The notes: a model not told the origin generated them from the sequence alone. Positions 55,757 to 64,000 are shown, counted from the first letter of the stretch. The stretch is DNA of 64,000 nt from Shewanella canadensis (GCF_003966225.1 NZ_RXNU01000007.1:62001-126000), one strand, 5' to 3'. Numbers and translations are program-made.

Positions 55757-58111
55757 TTACTTCTTCAATTTTGCAAAGGCATCGGCGAAAGCGTTGCCCA
55801 TGGCAGCATTGGCTTGCTGTTTTGGCTGAGATCTATGCTGAGGCTTGCCTTTGCCTTGCTGATTCGATTTAGCAGCAGGCTTAGACCCTGCCTGAGTTTT
55901 GTGGTTAGGTCGGCTCGCTGGCATATCACCGGCCTTCTCATCCAAACGCATGCTAAGACCAATACGCTTGCGCTCAACATCGACCTGCATCACCTTAACC
56001 TTCACCACATCACCCGCCTTAACGACTGTGTGAGGGTCACTGACAAACTTATCCGTCAGTGAGGAGATATGCACCAATCCATCCTGGTGAACCCCGACAT
56101 CGACGAAGGCACCGAAGTTAGTCACATTGGTCACCACACCCTCTAAGATCATATCGAGTTTAAGATCTTTAACCGCTTCAACGCCCTCTTTAAAGGTGGC
56201 AGTCTTAAACTCTCCACGTGGATCTCGTCCGGGTTTGTCGAGTTCAGCCAGAATATCTGTAACGGTTGGCAGACCAAATTTTTCGGTAATGAAATCTTCG
56301 GCCTTCAGGCTTCGTAACAGTTCACTGTTACCCATTAAAGTGTCTAAGGCCTGATCTTTTGCCTTAGCAATCGATTCCACCAGCGAATAGGCTTCCGGGT
56401 GCACAGAGGAAGCGTCTAATGGGTTATCGCCATCGACAATGCGCAGGAATCCAGCCGCCTGCTCATAGGCTTTAGGGCCTAAACGTGCAACCTTAAGTAG
56501 CTGCTTACGCTGTTTAAATTGACCATTTTCATCTCGGTAAGTGACAATGTTTCTGGCCAATGTCTTATTCAAACCAGCAACTTGTGACAGCAAGGGCGCA
56601 GAAGCCATATTGAGATCAACGCCAACACCGTTAACGCAGTCTTCCACAACCCCCTCGAGAGACTGAGACAGTTGGCTCTGACTGACATCATGTTGATACT
56701 GCCCAACTCCGATCGACTTAGGCTCGATCTTAACCAGCTCGGCGAGCGGATCTTGTAGACGACGGGCGATAGACACGGCGCCACGAATAGACACATCAAG
56801 ATCGGGAAATTCATTGGCCGCTAATTCAGAGGCCGAATAGACTGAGGCTCCCGCCTCACTCACCATAATTTTAGTTAACCCTGGTAGCTCGGTTTTCACA
56901 CTGGCCATCAGCTCACCCGCCAACTTATCTGTTTCTCTCGAAGCGGTACCATTACCAACCGCGATCAGCTCAACCTTATGCATCTTGGCAAGGTTAGCTA
57001 AGGTGCGAACAGACTTGTCCCATTGGTTTTGCGGAGCATGGGGGAAGATAGTCGTATGCGCCACCAGCTTACCCGTGTTGTTCACGATAGCCACCTTCAC
57101 CCCGCTTCTCAGGCCCGGATCTAATCCTAGTGTGGCCTTGGCTCCTGCAGGAGCGGCCATCAGAAGATCGCCCAAATTCTTCGCAAAAACGTTGATCGCC
57201 TCAGATTCTGCCTGTTCACGCATCTTAGCAAGAAACTCTGTTTCCATCTGTAGTGCGATCTTGATACGCCAGGTTGCTGTGACGACGGTTTTCAGCCACT
57301 GGTCTACCGCACTATCTGTCAGGTTAAGCTTAAAGTGATCGGCGATGATAACGGCGCAGTAACTGCTTTGCTTAGACTCATTGTCCGGATCGGCATTCAT
57401 GCTTAAACTCAGCATTCCCTCATTGCGACCGCGTAGCATAGCCAATGCACGATGCGACGGTATCTTGCTTAATTTCTCTGTATGCTCGAAGTAGTCACGG
57501 AATTTTGCGCCCTCTTTCTCTTTCCCCTTCACCATCTTGCTCTCGAGCACAGAGTTTTGGCTAAGGTGCTGCCTTACCTTTTGCAGCAGCGCGGCATCCT
57601 CGGCAAAACGCTCCATGATAATGAAACGCGCCCCATCGAGAACGGACTTACTGTCGGTAAACCCCGCTTCTGCATTGATAAATTTACCCGCTTCGAGTTC
57701 AATATCTGCCTGTCGGTTACCGAATAAATAATCGGCCAAAGGCTCGATACCCGCTTCAATTGCTATCTGACCCTTAGTGCGACGCTTAGGCTTATAAGGC
57801 AGGTAAAGATCTTCTAAACGCGTCTTACTGTCGGCATCGACCAAGGCTTTTTTCAATTCAGGGGTCAGTTTTCCCTGAGTATCAATACTCGATAGGATCA
57901 CCGCTCTTCTATCATTCAGATCACGCAGGTAACTCAACCTGCTATTTAACGTACGCAACTGAGTATCATCCAACCCTCCCGTCGCCTCCTTTCGGTAACG
58001 CGCAACGAAAGGTACCGTTGCACCATCATCGAGTAAGGTGATAGTAGAGGTGACTTGTTGTTCGCGAACATTCAGTTCCTGAGCGATGATTTGGGCAATA
58101 TTTTGCGTCAT
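55757..58111 (-). CDS. tex: Tex family RNA-binding transcriptional accessory protein
   Basis: 784 residues from the ATG at 58111 ([13 protein letters not shown]); an ATG two codons upstream is also possible. Order: N-terminal helical domain ([19 protein letters not shown]), YqgF/RuvC-like domain ([15 protein letters not shown]), tandem helix-hairpin-helix motifs ([19 protein letters not shown]) and a C-terminal S1 RNA-binding domain ([21 protein letters not shown]). The last 80 residues are a basic Gln/Lys-rich tail longer than usual. The tex-greB association matches E. coli yhgF-greB. Confidence 0.95.
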   Translation of the reverse strand: MTQNIAQIIAQELNVREQQVTSTITLLDDGATVPFVARYRKEATGGLDDTQLRTLNSRLSYLRDLNDRRAVILSSIDTQGKLTPELKKALVDADSKTRLEDLYLPYKPKRRTKGQIAIEAGIEPLADYLFGNRQADIELEAGKFINAEAGFTDSKSVLDGARFIIMERFAEDAALLQKVRQHLSQNSVLESKMVKGKEKEGAKFRDYFEHTEKLSKIPSHRALAMLRGRNEGMLSLSMNADPDNESKQSSYCAVIIADHFKLNLTDSAVDQWLKTVVTATWRIKIALQMETEFLAKMREQAESEAINVFAKNLGDLLMAAPAGAKATLGLDPGLRSGVKVAIVNNTGKLVAHTTIFPHAPQNQWDKSVRTLANLAKMHKVELIAVGNGTASRETDKLAGELMASVKTELPGLTKIMVSEAGASVYSASELAANEFPDLDVSIRGAVSIARRLQDPLAELVKIEPKSIGVGQYQHDVSQSQLSQSLEGVVEDCVNGVGVDLNMASAPLLSQVAGLNKTLARNIVTYRDENGQFKQRKQLLKVARLGPKAYEQAAGFLRIVDGDNPLDASSVHPEAYSLVESIAKAKDQALDTLMGNSELLRSLKAEDFITEKFGLPTVTDILAELDKPGRDPRGEFKTATFKEGVEAVKDLKLDMILEGVVTNVTNFGAFVDVGVHQDGLVHISSLTDKFVSDPHTVVKAGDVVKVKVMQVDVERKRIGLSMRLDEKAGDMPASRPNHKTQAGSKPAAKSNQQGKGKPQHRSQPKQQANAAMGNAFADAFAKLKK

Positions 58112-58223
58112 TTGCATAAGAAGTTGTGTCGTGCCTGGATAGAAAGATTTGAGTGGTGCCAAAGATAGCACAGCCGATACACCTCTTGCATGAAATATGC
58201 TTAAAGAGATTCAAACGGTGTGA

Positions 58224-58249
58224 ACAAAAAAGCCCACAGGGTGCGGGCC
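58224..58249 (-). terminator. Terminator between the PqqD-like gene and tex
   Basis: Minus-strand stem GCCCGCA / TGTGGGC (one G-T pair) with loop CCC, followed by six T residues, 17 bp after the PqqD-like stop. It separates that gene from tex. Confidence 0.9.
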
Positions 58250-58265
58250 TTCTCCGAAGGGGGAA

Positions 58266-58637
58266 TCAATGATGAATATAACCATCCTCTTTGATCAGCT
58301 TCTTCGCCTTTTCAATATCCAGAGATTCAATAGGCTCGGCCAGATAATAGGGAAGCTCGACTGCCTGCTCACTCAGTTGAACTATCTTCCCCTCCTGCAG
58401 CCTTTCCAGCACAGAATGCAGCGTATCTTCTAACTCCTGTGGTGCACTGCGATATTGAGAGCCCATATAAGCAATCAACTCATTCACCGTATGACGACCA
58501 TCGGCGAGTGATACCACTATCGCCATCCAATCTTCCATCGGAGTCGTATCGTCCGGCTTCTCAATATCAACCAATGACACCTGATTATCTTTGCGTGTGA
58601 AAATGGCGGTACGATAAAAATACTGAGTCTTATCCAT
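58266..58637 (-). CDS. Small PqqD-like conserved protein
   Basis: 123 residues, no signal or membrane segment. The central part (SLADGRHTVNELIAYMG, followed by LEDTLHSVLERLQEGKIVQL) looks like the winged-helix fold of PqqD-type proteins, which present peptides to radical SAM enzymes. No such enzyme or peptide gene is nearby, so that role is not supported here. Ends in a charged tail. Function unknown. Confidence 0.6.
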   Translation of the reverse strand: MDKTQYFYRTAIFTRKDNQVSLVDIEKPDDTTPMEDWMAIVVSLADGRHTVNELIAYMGSQYRSAPQELEDTLHSVLERLQEGKIVQLSEQAVELPYYLAEPIESLDIEKAKKLIKEDGYIHH

Positions 58638-58845
58638 CTTTATTATCCATTTTTGTTATCTGTCGAAGAATCACTTGCTCTATATGAGTAAACCAATTGT
58701 ATTTCCCCTAGCCTATAGGGAGATCTATACATGTCAAAGCCTGAAAACTGATATTAGCATGAACAATTGTCGTCTCATCATGACCGACATCAATTTAGCC
58801 CTAGCTAATATTACTCACATTCAAACTGCATTATTCTCAAAGCCA
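58638..58845. other. Intergenic stretch upstream of the PqqD-like gene
   Basis: About 200 bp containing the promoter region of the minus-strand PqqD-like gene. A short plus-strand frame (58675-58956) has no motif and runs antisense through the duplicated tail described next, so I do not call it a gene. Confidence 0.5.
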
Positions 58846-58959
58846 TCAAAAATGGCCACACAGCTCATTCCACTTTTCGGTGGCTTGGAGGTCGCCGTTT
58901 CCGAAGCTCAATTTAAAAGTGTGTTTAGCTATATTTTCACCTTCTGTTATCCATGAGCT
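58846..58959 (-). pseudogene. In-frame duplicated C-terminal tail of the TPP enzyme
   Basis: Directly after the TAA stop of the TPP enzyme the same frame stays open for 37 more codons and ends at a TGA (58848-58846). The last half encodes NGDLQATEKWNELCG, a near copy of the enzyme's own end NGDPQATERWSELCG. The DNA copies (58856-58932 and about 58970-59040) are offset by 114 bp, a multiple of three. It is a relic of a tandem duplication or an older C-terminus. Confidence 0.75.
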
Positions 58960-60759
58960 TTAATTTGAACCACACAGCTCACTCCATCGCTCGGTGGCTT
59001 GGGGATCGCCGTTTCTAAAGCCAATGTAGGTGTTTAACTTCTTAGTCGTCTCACTCTGATGCTCGGCCTTCACAGAGGTCGGAACCTCTATCAGGTGTAA
59101 TCCACCTTTATGAGCCGTCTCAACAAGGCAAGTCGCAAGTTGTTCAGTCGTCTCACACAGGTGACCATCTCCCCCATAGGCCTGGATCAACAGCCTTGGA
59201 TTAAACCCTTGATCGTTACAGGCATAAATAGGCGCATCACCGGCCTTGCCCAGATGGAATATATTGTTTCTCATGTAGAGAATCGTCACATTGGCGCCCT
59301 GCTTCTGCAGATTGATCAGTTCATTAGCCTGGAAATTAAAACCACCATCCCCAATCATGACTAATACCGGCTGCTGGCTGTTAATGTCGGCAAGTTGATC
59401 GGCAATGGCTCTTGCGTAAGGAAGACAGGTTCCCATGGCCGCATACCAGGGGTTTGCAAGATAACTTCTGCCGATATCACTGATATGGGTCTCTAATTCG
59501 AAGCTGGCAAACAGGGAGCTACCGACTTCGGGCACGAAGATGTAAGGCTTAACGAGCTGACGCTGAGCCTGATTAATCGTGTCCGCTAAGTTATGGTAGC
59601 CAAGCATTACGGACTCGAGTGGCAGAGTTACTTTTTCATCCGGATCCTGAGTGTTTTCAGCCTCCTCATTTAACGGTAACTTCTGCACCAGAAGATCGAT
59701 AACGGCCTCGATATCCTTCTCCCATCGCGCCGTTCCTCGCAGCATGGTTTTATGGCGATGAGTGTCTATGGCATGGGTCTGACTGCTAAATGCATTATTG
59801 GTATCGGAGGGAAATATTGCCGTCCCTAACTCCAAAATATAGTCGGCCTGAGATTCGATATAGTGTTTGCCTTCGAGTTCACTGAAGGCACCGTTATAAC
59901 TGCCTAAACAGAGAGGCTCGCTCTCATTCAGCATTCCCTTACCGAACCAACTCGTCGCATAGGGCAGGCTATGTTGATGACACAATGAGATGATTTTCGA
60001 GAGTAGCGTGCTATTCAACCTCAGCTTTTCTCCAAGAAAAACCAAAGGCTTGTTGGCCTGTTTAAGCTTTGCCTCGATATCTTTGGCGATCAACTCGGCA
60101 CCACTCAAGTTAAGTGGCTGATTCTGTGATATCTGCTCCAGACTCAGTGGCAGGCTCAGAGATTGAGTCGGCTGATTGATCAGATCCCTTGGGATCTCGA
60201 TAAATACCGGCTGGCGGTTCAGATAGGCATAGCTGAGCAATTCCAAACATTGTTCGGCGGCAATATTCGGCTGTCCGCTATGTCTCTGCCCCTGGAGACG
60301 CTCGGCTCTGACACCCAGAGCACGAAAAGAGTTTAAGGCCGCATCGAGATCCGTGTGCCAGGCAGTATGTGGGTGTACCGAATGGTGCAGGGCATGGCTA
60401 TTGACCTCTGCCTCACCGGGTGCGCCAGAGATAAAGACCACAGGTAAACCCTCGGTTCTCGCCAATGCGGCAGCCGTAACACAGGGAAGGCTGCCGACCG
60501 TATAGGTCGTTAAGCACATCCCCAGAGGATTCAGTTCAGCCTGAGCACAGGCGCTAAAGCCGGCATGCATCTCATTGCTCGACGGCAACACATCGAGATG
60601 CCCCTCTAATGCGTTGATCAGGTTTGCAACAAAATCACCGCCGACACCATAGGCTCGTTTCACCCCAAAAAAGGCCAATAACTCACCCAGGCAGTCGCCA
60701 AAAAGTGGCAAACTGTTGTAATACTCACTACCAAAGTTATCTTTAATCGACGGGGACAC
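58960..60759 (-). CDS. Thiamine-pyrophosphate enzyme, pyruvate/indolepyruvate decarboxylase-like
   Basis: 599 residues with the three domains of the TPP decarboxylase family: N-terminal PYR domain (GVGGDFVANLINAL and catalytic-type Glu in SSNEMHAGFSACA), a central domain (LSGAELIAKDIEAKL), and a C-terminal PP domain with the TPP/Mg motif GDGGFNFQANELINL...RNN. The family includes pyruvate, indolepyruvate and phenylpyruvate decarboxylases and oxidases; I cannot choose the substrate. No operon partner. The C-terminus is repeated in frame after its stop codon. Confidence 0.85.
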   Translation of the reverse strand: MSPSIKDNFGSEYYNSLPLFGDCLGELLAFFGVKRAYGVGGDFVANLINALEGHLDVLPSSNEMHAGFSACAQAELNPLGMCLTTYTVGSLPCVTAAALARTEGLPVVFISGAPGEAEVNSHALHHSVHPHTAWHTDLDAALNSFRALGVRAERLQGQRHSGQPNIAAEQCLELLSYAYLNRQPVFIEIPRDLINQPTQSLSLPLSLEQISQNQPLNLSGAELIAKDIEAKLKQANKPLVFLGEKLRLNSTLLSKIISLCHQHSLPYATSWFGKGMLNESEPLCLGSYNGAFSELEGKHYIESQADYILELGTAIFPSDTNNAFSSQTHAIDTHRHKTMLRGTARWEKDIEAVIDLLVQKLPLNEEAENTQDPDEKVTLPLESVMLGYHNLADTINQAQRQLVKPYIFVPEVGSSLFASFELETHISDIGRSYLANPWYAAMGTCLPYARAIADQLADINSQQPVLVMIGDGGFNFQANELINLQKQGANVTILYMRNNIFHLGKAGDAPIYACNDQGFNPRLLIQAYGGDGHLCETTEQLATCLVETAHKGGLHLIEVPTSVKAEHQSETTKKLNTYIGFRNGDPQATERWSELCGSN

Positions 60760-61071
60760 GGCGCAATCCTTCTCTATTTCGCTGACACTCTTTACTTATT
60801 GAAGATGCAGCCTAGAGAGATTGAGAAAGAGTATGTTGATCGAGATCAGTTTTGAAAAAATGAACGGAGCAGACCAAGTGTATAATTAACGTTACACTTA
60901 AACGTGAGCCGGGTCACAGCCCTATGTTAGGGGATGATAGGGGAGTCCTGTCTGTAGACCCGGGTTTACACCAATCCGCTCATTGACCCTAACGCGGCAT
61001 CGGTGCAGACTTGGGTTCAGCTTAGGCCAATCGAGAGGGATCGGCACTTTCCAAACGACTATTGAGCCGAT
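60760..61071. other. Intergenic region between greB remnant and TPP enzyme
   Basis: 312 bp without a gene. It contains the nested inverted repeats listed next. The first 120 bp before the TPP enzyme are AT-rich and likely hold its promoter. Confidence 0.5.
60909..60963. other. Nested hairpin, candidate structured RNA or regulatory element
   Basis: Outer arms CCGGGTC (60909-60915) and GACCCGG (60957-60963) enclose inner arms CCCTAT (60920-60925) and ATAGGG (60937-60942). Either strand could fold. It does not match the TPP riboswitch consensus (no CTGAGA or GAACCTGA boxes), although a TPP enzyme gene lies downstream on the minus strand. Confidence 0.55.
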
Positions 61072-61416
61072 CTAACTCTGGAGGTCTTCAAAAGCCTTAT
61101 ACTGGATCTTGTTGATGTACCACTCCTTAGGCCCCAGCGGTGTCGGGACAACCACCTCGTCGTCAACCTGCTTGCCGATAAGCGCACGGGCCATGGGGGA
61201 ATCTATGGTGATGTAGCCAAGCTTGGTATCTAGCTCATCTTTACCCACGATGCGGTATTGGACTATCTCGCCAGCTTCATTTTCCAGCTCGATCCAGGCA
61301 CCGAAGAATACCTTACCCTCCTGTTGAGGCGAGTAATCGATAATCTGCAGCTCTTCGACCCGCTTAACCAGATAGCGAACACGGCTATCTATTTGACGCA
61401 AAAGCCTTTTATTATA
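61072..61416 (-). pseudogene. greB: 5'-truncated greB (transcript cleavage factor)
   Basis: The frame encodes the last two-thirds of GreB: the end of the coiled coil (YNKRLLRQIDSRVRYLVKR) and the whole C-terminal domain (DYSPQQEGKVFFGAW, ITIDSPMARAL). E. coli GreB has 158 residues; here homology starts at the YNK of its residue ~50 region and the first third, including the acidic tip that reaches the RNA polymerase active site, is missing. Upstream of 61416 the frame meets a stop (61423-61425) in unrelated AT-rich sequence. The only in-frame starts are internal TTG codons. Disrupted by the adjacent integrated element. Confidence 0.9.
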
Positions 61417-61559
61417 AGTGTATTAGTACCACTCCTATAAGCATACTAAATAACATAGGAAGCACTAGTAAAGACCAGATCATTAACTCACTTAGTAACT
61501 TTGACAAAATAAGAACCATTAACTATATACCTATTAGTATAAGTTGCAGGACCACTATT
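61411..61559 (+). other. Element end with TATAAG-type repeats
   Basis: About 150 bp of AT-rich sequence between the greB break and the recombinase. TATAAGTGTATTAGTA (from 61413) and TATAAGCATACTAAAT (from 61436) are imperfect direct repeats 23 bp apart. TATTAGTATAAG recurs at 61532-61543. These could be recombinase arm-binding sites and/or the promoter. Confidence 0.5.
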
Positions 61560-62864
61560 TTGGCTTATGTTCTAAAGAGGCGAGTTGACTATAAAGCAAA
61601 TCAATCTGCTTTAACGGTTAGCTTTCCAGCCCTCATTACAGAGAAAGGTGTCTTAGTTTCACACCTGAGGTTTCTCTACTCGAGGCGTAACAAATCTCAA
61701 TCCTGGCTTGAACGCAATATCTTTGCCGTTGAGCTACTGCTTAATTTTATAAATGCTCATCTCAACACCTGCACTTCAGCGACAGAACTATTGAGATCGT
61801 TTGTCGATACCCTCTGCTTTGGTTCAATTGATAATTCGCACAACGACACTTCAAATTTGTACTGGCATCCACGCAAGGTTGAAGATGTTAACGTGCTGCT
61901 TGGGCATATCAATTTCTATTGTGACTACCTCGACCAAATCTATGGCCATGAACTTCCCAACTTAAACCCACTAAGAAAAGCAACTAAAGCAGAAGAGCGA
62001 ATGCGCTGGTGCGCTTACTACAAACGCGAGTCTAACTGCTTTTTGAATCACCTCAGTAACCCATCTAAGAACCGATTTTCAATGGTACGCAGCATTCAAG
62101 GACCTATGAACCACCTACTTTCCATTGAATCTGTGCATCGTTTCCCTGAAGAGCACTTCGAGCGTTTTTTACAGTATGGATTTATCAACAATCGAACCGG
62201 AGTAATTGATTACGCAAGCCAGCTAATTGTGATGTTGATGCACTATGGCGGGCTTAGGTTATCTGAATGTTTTCATATTTATACAAGCGACATTGCCATT
62301 GATACAAAAAGTGGTTCAGCAATTGTTTCCGCATTTCATCCAAGTGACGGGGCGAGTCCAGAGCAAGGATTTTCAAATCGTAGAGAGTACCTAAACACTC
62401 TATTTCGTCAAAAGCCACGCAATGAGTACAAACGCTCTCACAGGCTTTATTCCGGCTGGAAGCAGCCTCTTTTAACGAATCGAAACCTTTCATTTGATGT
62501 CATGCTATTTCCAAATAACAAGGCTACCGAATTCACTTGGTTACTGCAGCAATACCTAGCAGTAAGATCTGATGGTGATCATCCGTATCTTTTTACTAAC
62601 TCAGTTGGGAAACCAGAATCGAAAAAGAACTTTATTCAAAAATACAAACGTGCAATCGAGCGCATTGGACTGGAAGCAAGCAAACATCTAGGTACGAGCC
62701 CGCACTCCCACAGACACTCTTACGGCTACCGTCTAAGCCAAGCGGGCTTCAACCAATTAGAAATACAAAAAGCAATGCATCACAAAAGCCCCTTCAGTTG
62801 TTTGGTTTATTTGCAACCTGAAGATAGTGAAATAAGAAACACAATTAGAGGAATAGGGCTATGA
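61560..62864 (+). CDS. gmtY: Tyrosine recombinase, GmtY-like
   Basis: Site-specific integrase, 434 residues from a TTG start (GCAGGA lies upstream; no in-frame ATG is near). N-terminal SAM-like binding region (about 30-130), then a catalytic domain with Arg233 (YGGLRLSEC), His/Arg cluster HSHRHS (382-387, Arg385), His407/408 and the nucleophile candidate Tyr417 (CLVYLQP). All classic tyrosine-recombinase residues are therefore present. It sits at the very end of the element, pointing inward. The ATGA overlap with the next gene and that gene's repeats are the reason for the GmtY name; the bare fold would support only 'tyrosine recombinase'. Confidence 0.8.
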   Translation: MAYVLKRRVDYKANQSALTVSFPALITEKGVLVSHLRFLYSRRNKSQSWLERNIFAVELLLNFINAHLNTCTSATELLRSFVDTLCFGSIDNSHNDTSNLYWHPRKVEDVNVLLGHINFYCDYLDQIYGHELPNLNPLRKATKAEERMRWCAYYKRESNCFLNHLSNPSKNRFSMVRSIQGPMNHLLSIESVHRFPEEHFERFLQYGFINNRTGVIDYASQLIVMLMHYGGLRLSECFHIYTSDIAIDTKSGSAIVSAFHPSDGASPEQGFSNRREYLNTLFRQKPRNEYKRSHRLYSGWKQPLLTNRNLSFDVMLFPNNKATEFTWLLQQYLAVRSDGDHPYLFTNSVGKPESKKNFIQKYKRAIERIGLEASKHLGTSPHSHRHSYGYRLSQAGFNQLEIQKAMHHKSPFSCLVYLQPEDSEIRNTIRGIGL

Positions 62865-64000
62865 AAAAGGAATTTTATGACACCTACTCATCTGCCCAGC
62901 AAGCCACCCAAGAGTTAGCAATAACAACAGCTGCTGAATACCAGCAACGCTACAAACAAGACCCTCACCTGCCATCAAACCCAGATCAAGTCTATGCCAG
63001 CGAATGGCACAACTGGTCAACATTTTTGGGCACTGCAGATAGATTCTATCCCAACCTGGCTGCCGCCCAGCAAGCCACCCGGGGGTTAGCAATAACGACG
63101 AAGACTGAATACCGCCAACGCTACAAACAAGACCCACACCTGCCTGCAAGACCTGATCAGGTCTATGCCGACGAATGGCACAACTGGTCAACATTTTGGG
63201 GCAATCCCATCAAGGAACTCTATCCCAACCTGGCTGCCGCCCAGCAAGCCACCCAAGAGTTAGCAATAACAACGAGGACTGAATACCGCCAACGCTACAA
63301 ACAAGACCCTCACCTGCCATCAAACCCAGAGAAGTTCTATGCCAGCGAATGGCACAACTGGTCAACATTTTTGGGCAATCCCATCAAGGAACTCTATCCC
63401 AACCTGGCTGCCGCCCAGCAAGCCACCCGGGGGTTAGCAATAACGACGAAGACTGAATACCTGCAACGCTACAAACAAGACCCACACCTGCCTGCAAGAC
63501 CTGATCAGGTCTATGCCGACGAATGGCACAACTGGTCAACATTTTTGGGCAATCCCATCAAGGAACTCTATCCCAACCTGGCTGCCGCCCAGCAAGCCAC
63601 CCAAGAGTTAGCTATAACTTCTGTTGCTGAATACCAGCAACGCTACAAACAAGACCCTCACCTGCCTGCAAACCCAAATACCTTCTATGACTCCGAATGG
63701 CAAAACTGGTTGGCATTCTTGCTACCAAAGAAAATTACTAATCTCACGGTGCTAAAGCATGCATGCAAAATACTTGATATCAACAATTCTCAGCAATATC
63801 GACTGGCCCAAAAAGAATATAAGCAACTGCCCTCCAAACCAGACAAAAAATTTGAAGATTGGGTAGATTGGTATGATCTATTAGATATTCCAAGGCCATA
63901 TCCATATGAGCAATTACGTTCGATAGTACTAAAGCATAAATGCAAAACTCTAAAAGACTATAAAAAGATGCGAATCAAGCTAAATGATCCGCAAGTACCT
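62861..64000 (+). CDS. gmtZ: Phage-integrase-repeat protein, GmtZ-like (partial, runs off right edge)
   Basis: Open from the ATG at 62861 to the edge (380 codons, no stop). Residues 1-285 are five near-identical repeats of 57-58 residues (YPNLAAAQQAT.ELAITT..EY.QRYKQDPHLP with ..F/VYA.EWHNWSTFLG). Two diverged copies follow (LKHACKILDINNSQQYRL, then LKHKCKTLKDYKKMRI). The unit matches the 'phage-integrase repeat' seen in long VPA1269-type/GmtZ proteins that carry a second recombinase domain at their C-terminus, which here would be outside the window. Translationally coupled to gmtY (ATGA). Confidence 0.75.
   Translation, partial: MKKEFYDTYSSAQQATQELAITTAAEYQQRYKQDPHLPSNPDQVYASEWHNWSTFLGTADRFYPNLAAAQQATRGLAITTKTEYRQRYKQDPHLPARPDQVYADEWHNWSTFWGNPIKELYPNLAAAQQATQELAITTRTEYRQRYKQDPHLPSNPEKFYASEWHNWSTFLGNPIKELYPNLAAAQQATRGLAITTKTEYLQRYKQDPHLPARPDQVYADEWHNWSTFLGNPIKELYPNLAAAQQATQELAITSVAEYQQRYKQDPHLPANPNTFYDSEWQNWLAFLLPKKITNLTVLKHACKILDINNSQQYRLAQKEYKQLPSKPDKKFEDWVDWYDLLDIPRPYPYEQLRSIVLKHKCKTLKDYKKMRIKLNDPQVP
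62870..63720 (+). repeat. 174-bp tandem repeats in the GmtZ-like gene (5 copies)
   Basis: The CAG codon of the AQQAT motif falls at 62897, 63068, 63242, 63416 and 63590, giving steps of 171, 174, 174 and 174 bp. DNA identity between copies is very high. Copies 2 and 4 share variants (CGGGGG, CCTGCAAGACCTGATCAGG) that copies 1, 3 and 5 lack. Confidence 0.95.

Larger units (their letters stand above)
61411..64000 (+). mobile_element. Left end of an integrated island, gamma-mobile-trio type
   Basis: greB homology stops at about 61416 and is replaced by AT-rich DNA, then by a tyrosine recombinase overlapping by ATGA a phage-integrase-repeat protein. That gene pair fits the GmtY-GmtZ part of the gamma-mobile-trio module that defines a class of gammaproteobacterial islands; GmtX and cargo would lie beyond the right edge. 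The 11-bp palindrome AAAAGCCTTTT (61400-61410) at the junction is a candidate attachment core. Boundaries are inferred. Confidence 0.75.

Noticed and set aside
58675..58956. 93-residue plus-strand ORF
   Set aside because: Runs antisense through the duplicated TPP-enzyme tail and has no recognisable feature.
60780..61040. TPP riboswitch upstream of the TPP enzyme
   Set aside because: The conserved CTGAGA and GAACCTGA-type boxes are absent on both strands, though a hairpin is present.
62859..63194. Minus-strand ORF over the integrase-repeat gene
   Set aside because: Antisense shadow of the 174-bp repeats; the plus frame is open for 380 codons with a recognised repeat.

Overview
The window looks like a chromosomal segment of a marine gammaproteobacterium of the genus Shewanella. 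The strongest evidence is a 187-residue tetraheme quinol dehydrogenase that matches CymA, lying beside ftsY-rsmD. The rest of the order (CusBA-type metal efflux, plsB, lexA-sulA, an aa3-type oxidase operon, nfuA, comF, bioH, tex, greB) is also what I would expect of Shewanella. No rRNA or tRNA gene was recognised.

Layout. 1-3228 (minus): ftsX (cut by the left edge), ftsE and ftsY, the last with eight 20-residue repeats in its acidic N-terminus. 3657-4617 (plus): rsmD and a DUF1145 protein. 5318-5881 (minus): cymA. 6289-14182 (plus): a metal-handling cluster of two small secreted Cys/His/Met-rich proteins, a DUF2057 protein, a three-module heavy-metal-binding protein, and a CusB-like adaptor whose N-terminal metal module is tandemly amplified, followed by CusA. 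14254-20840: a chemoreceptor, a two-domain VOC protein, a single-domain globin, a diguanylate cyclase and a YiaV/YiaW-like pair. 20979-27023: an AraC regulator, an aromatic amino-acid permease, plsB, and lexA-sulA behind two LexA boxes.

27442-36510 is a full cytochrome c oxidase operon: subunit II with two fused cytochrome c domains, subunit I, Cox11, subunit III, SURF1, a small membrane protein, heme A synthase, heme O synthase and SCO1. A consensus FNR/EtrA-type site lies far upstream. 36688-44698 is a chemosensory operon (STAS, CheY, CheA, CheW, receptor, CheR, CheB). Its receptor has three Aer2-type PAS domains and a C-terminal CheR-docking-like pentapeptide. 44735-60759 holds a polysaccharide deacetylase, a MATE transporter, a 25-bp minisatellite, nfuA, an M14 peptidase, comF, bioH, a sulfatase-type membrane enzyme, tex, a PqqD-like protein and a TPP enzyme.

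At 61072-61416 greB has lost its 5' third. The sequence beyond the break is AT-rich and carries a tyrosine recombinase translationally coupled to a protein made of phage-integrase-type repeats, which runs off the right edge. I read this as the left end of a mobile island of the gamma-mobile-trio (GmtY-GmtZ-GmtX) kind integrated into greB. Such islands are known to carry defence and toxin cargo, but the cargo would lie outside this window. This is the most interesting part of the window. Other points worth checking are a 27-codon leader that copies the start of cusA, an in-frame duplicated C-terminal tail after the TPP enzyme, and structured non-coding stretches upstream of cheB and beside greB.
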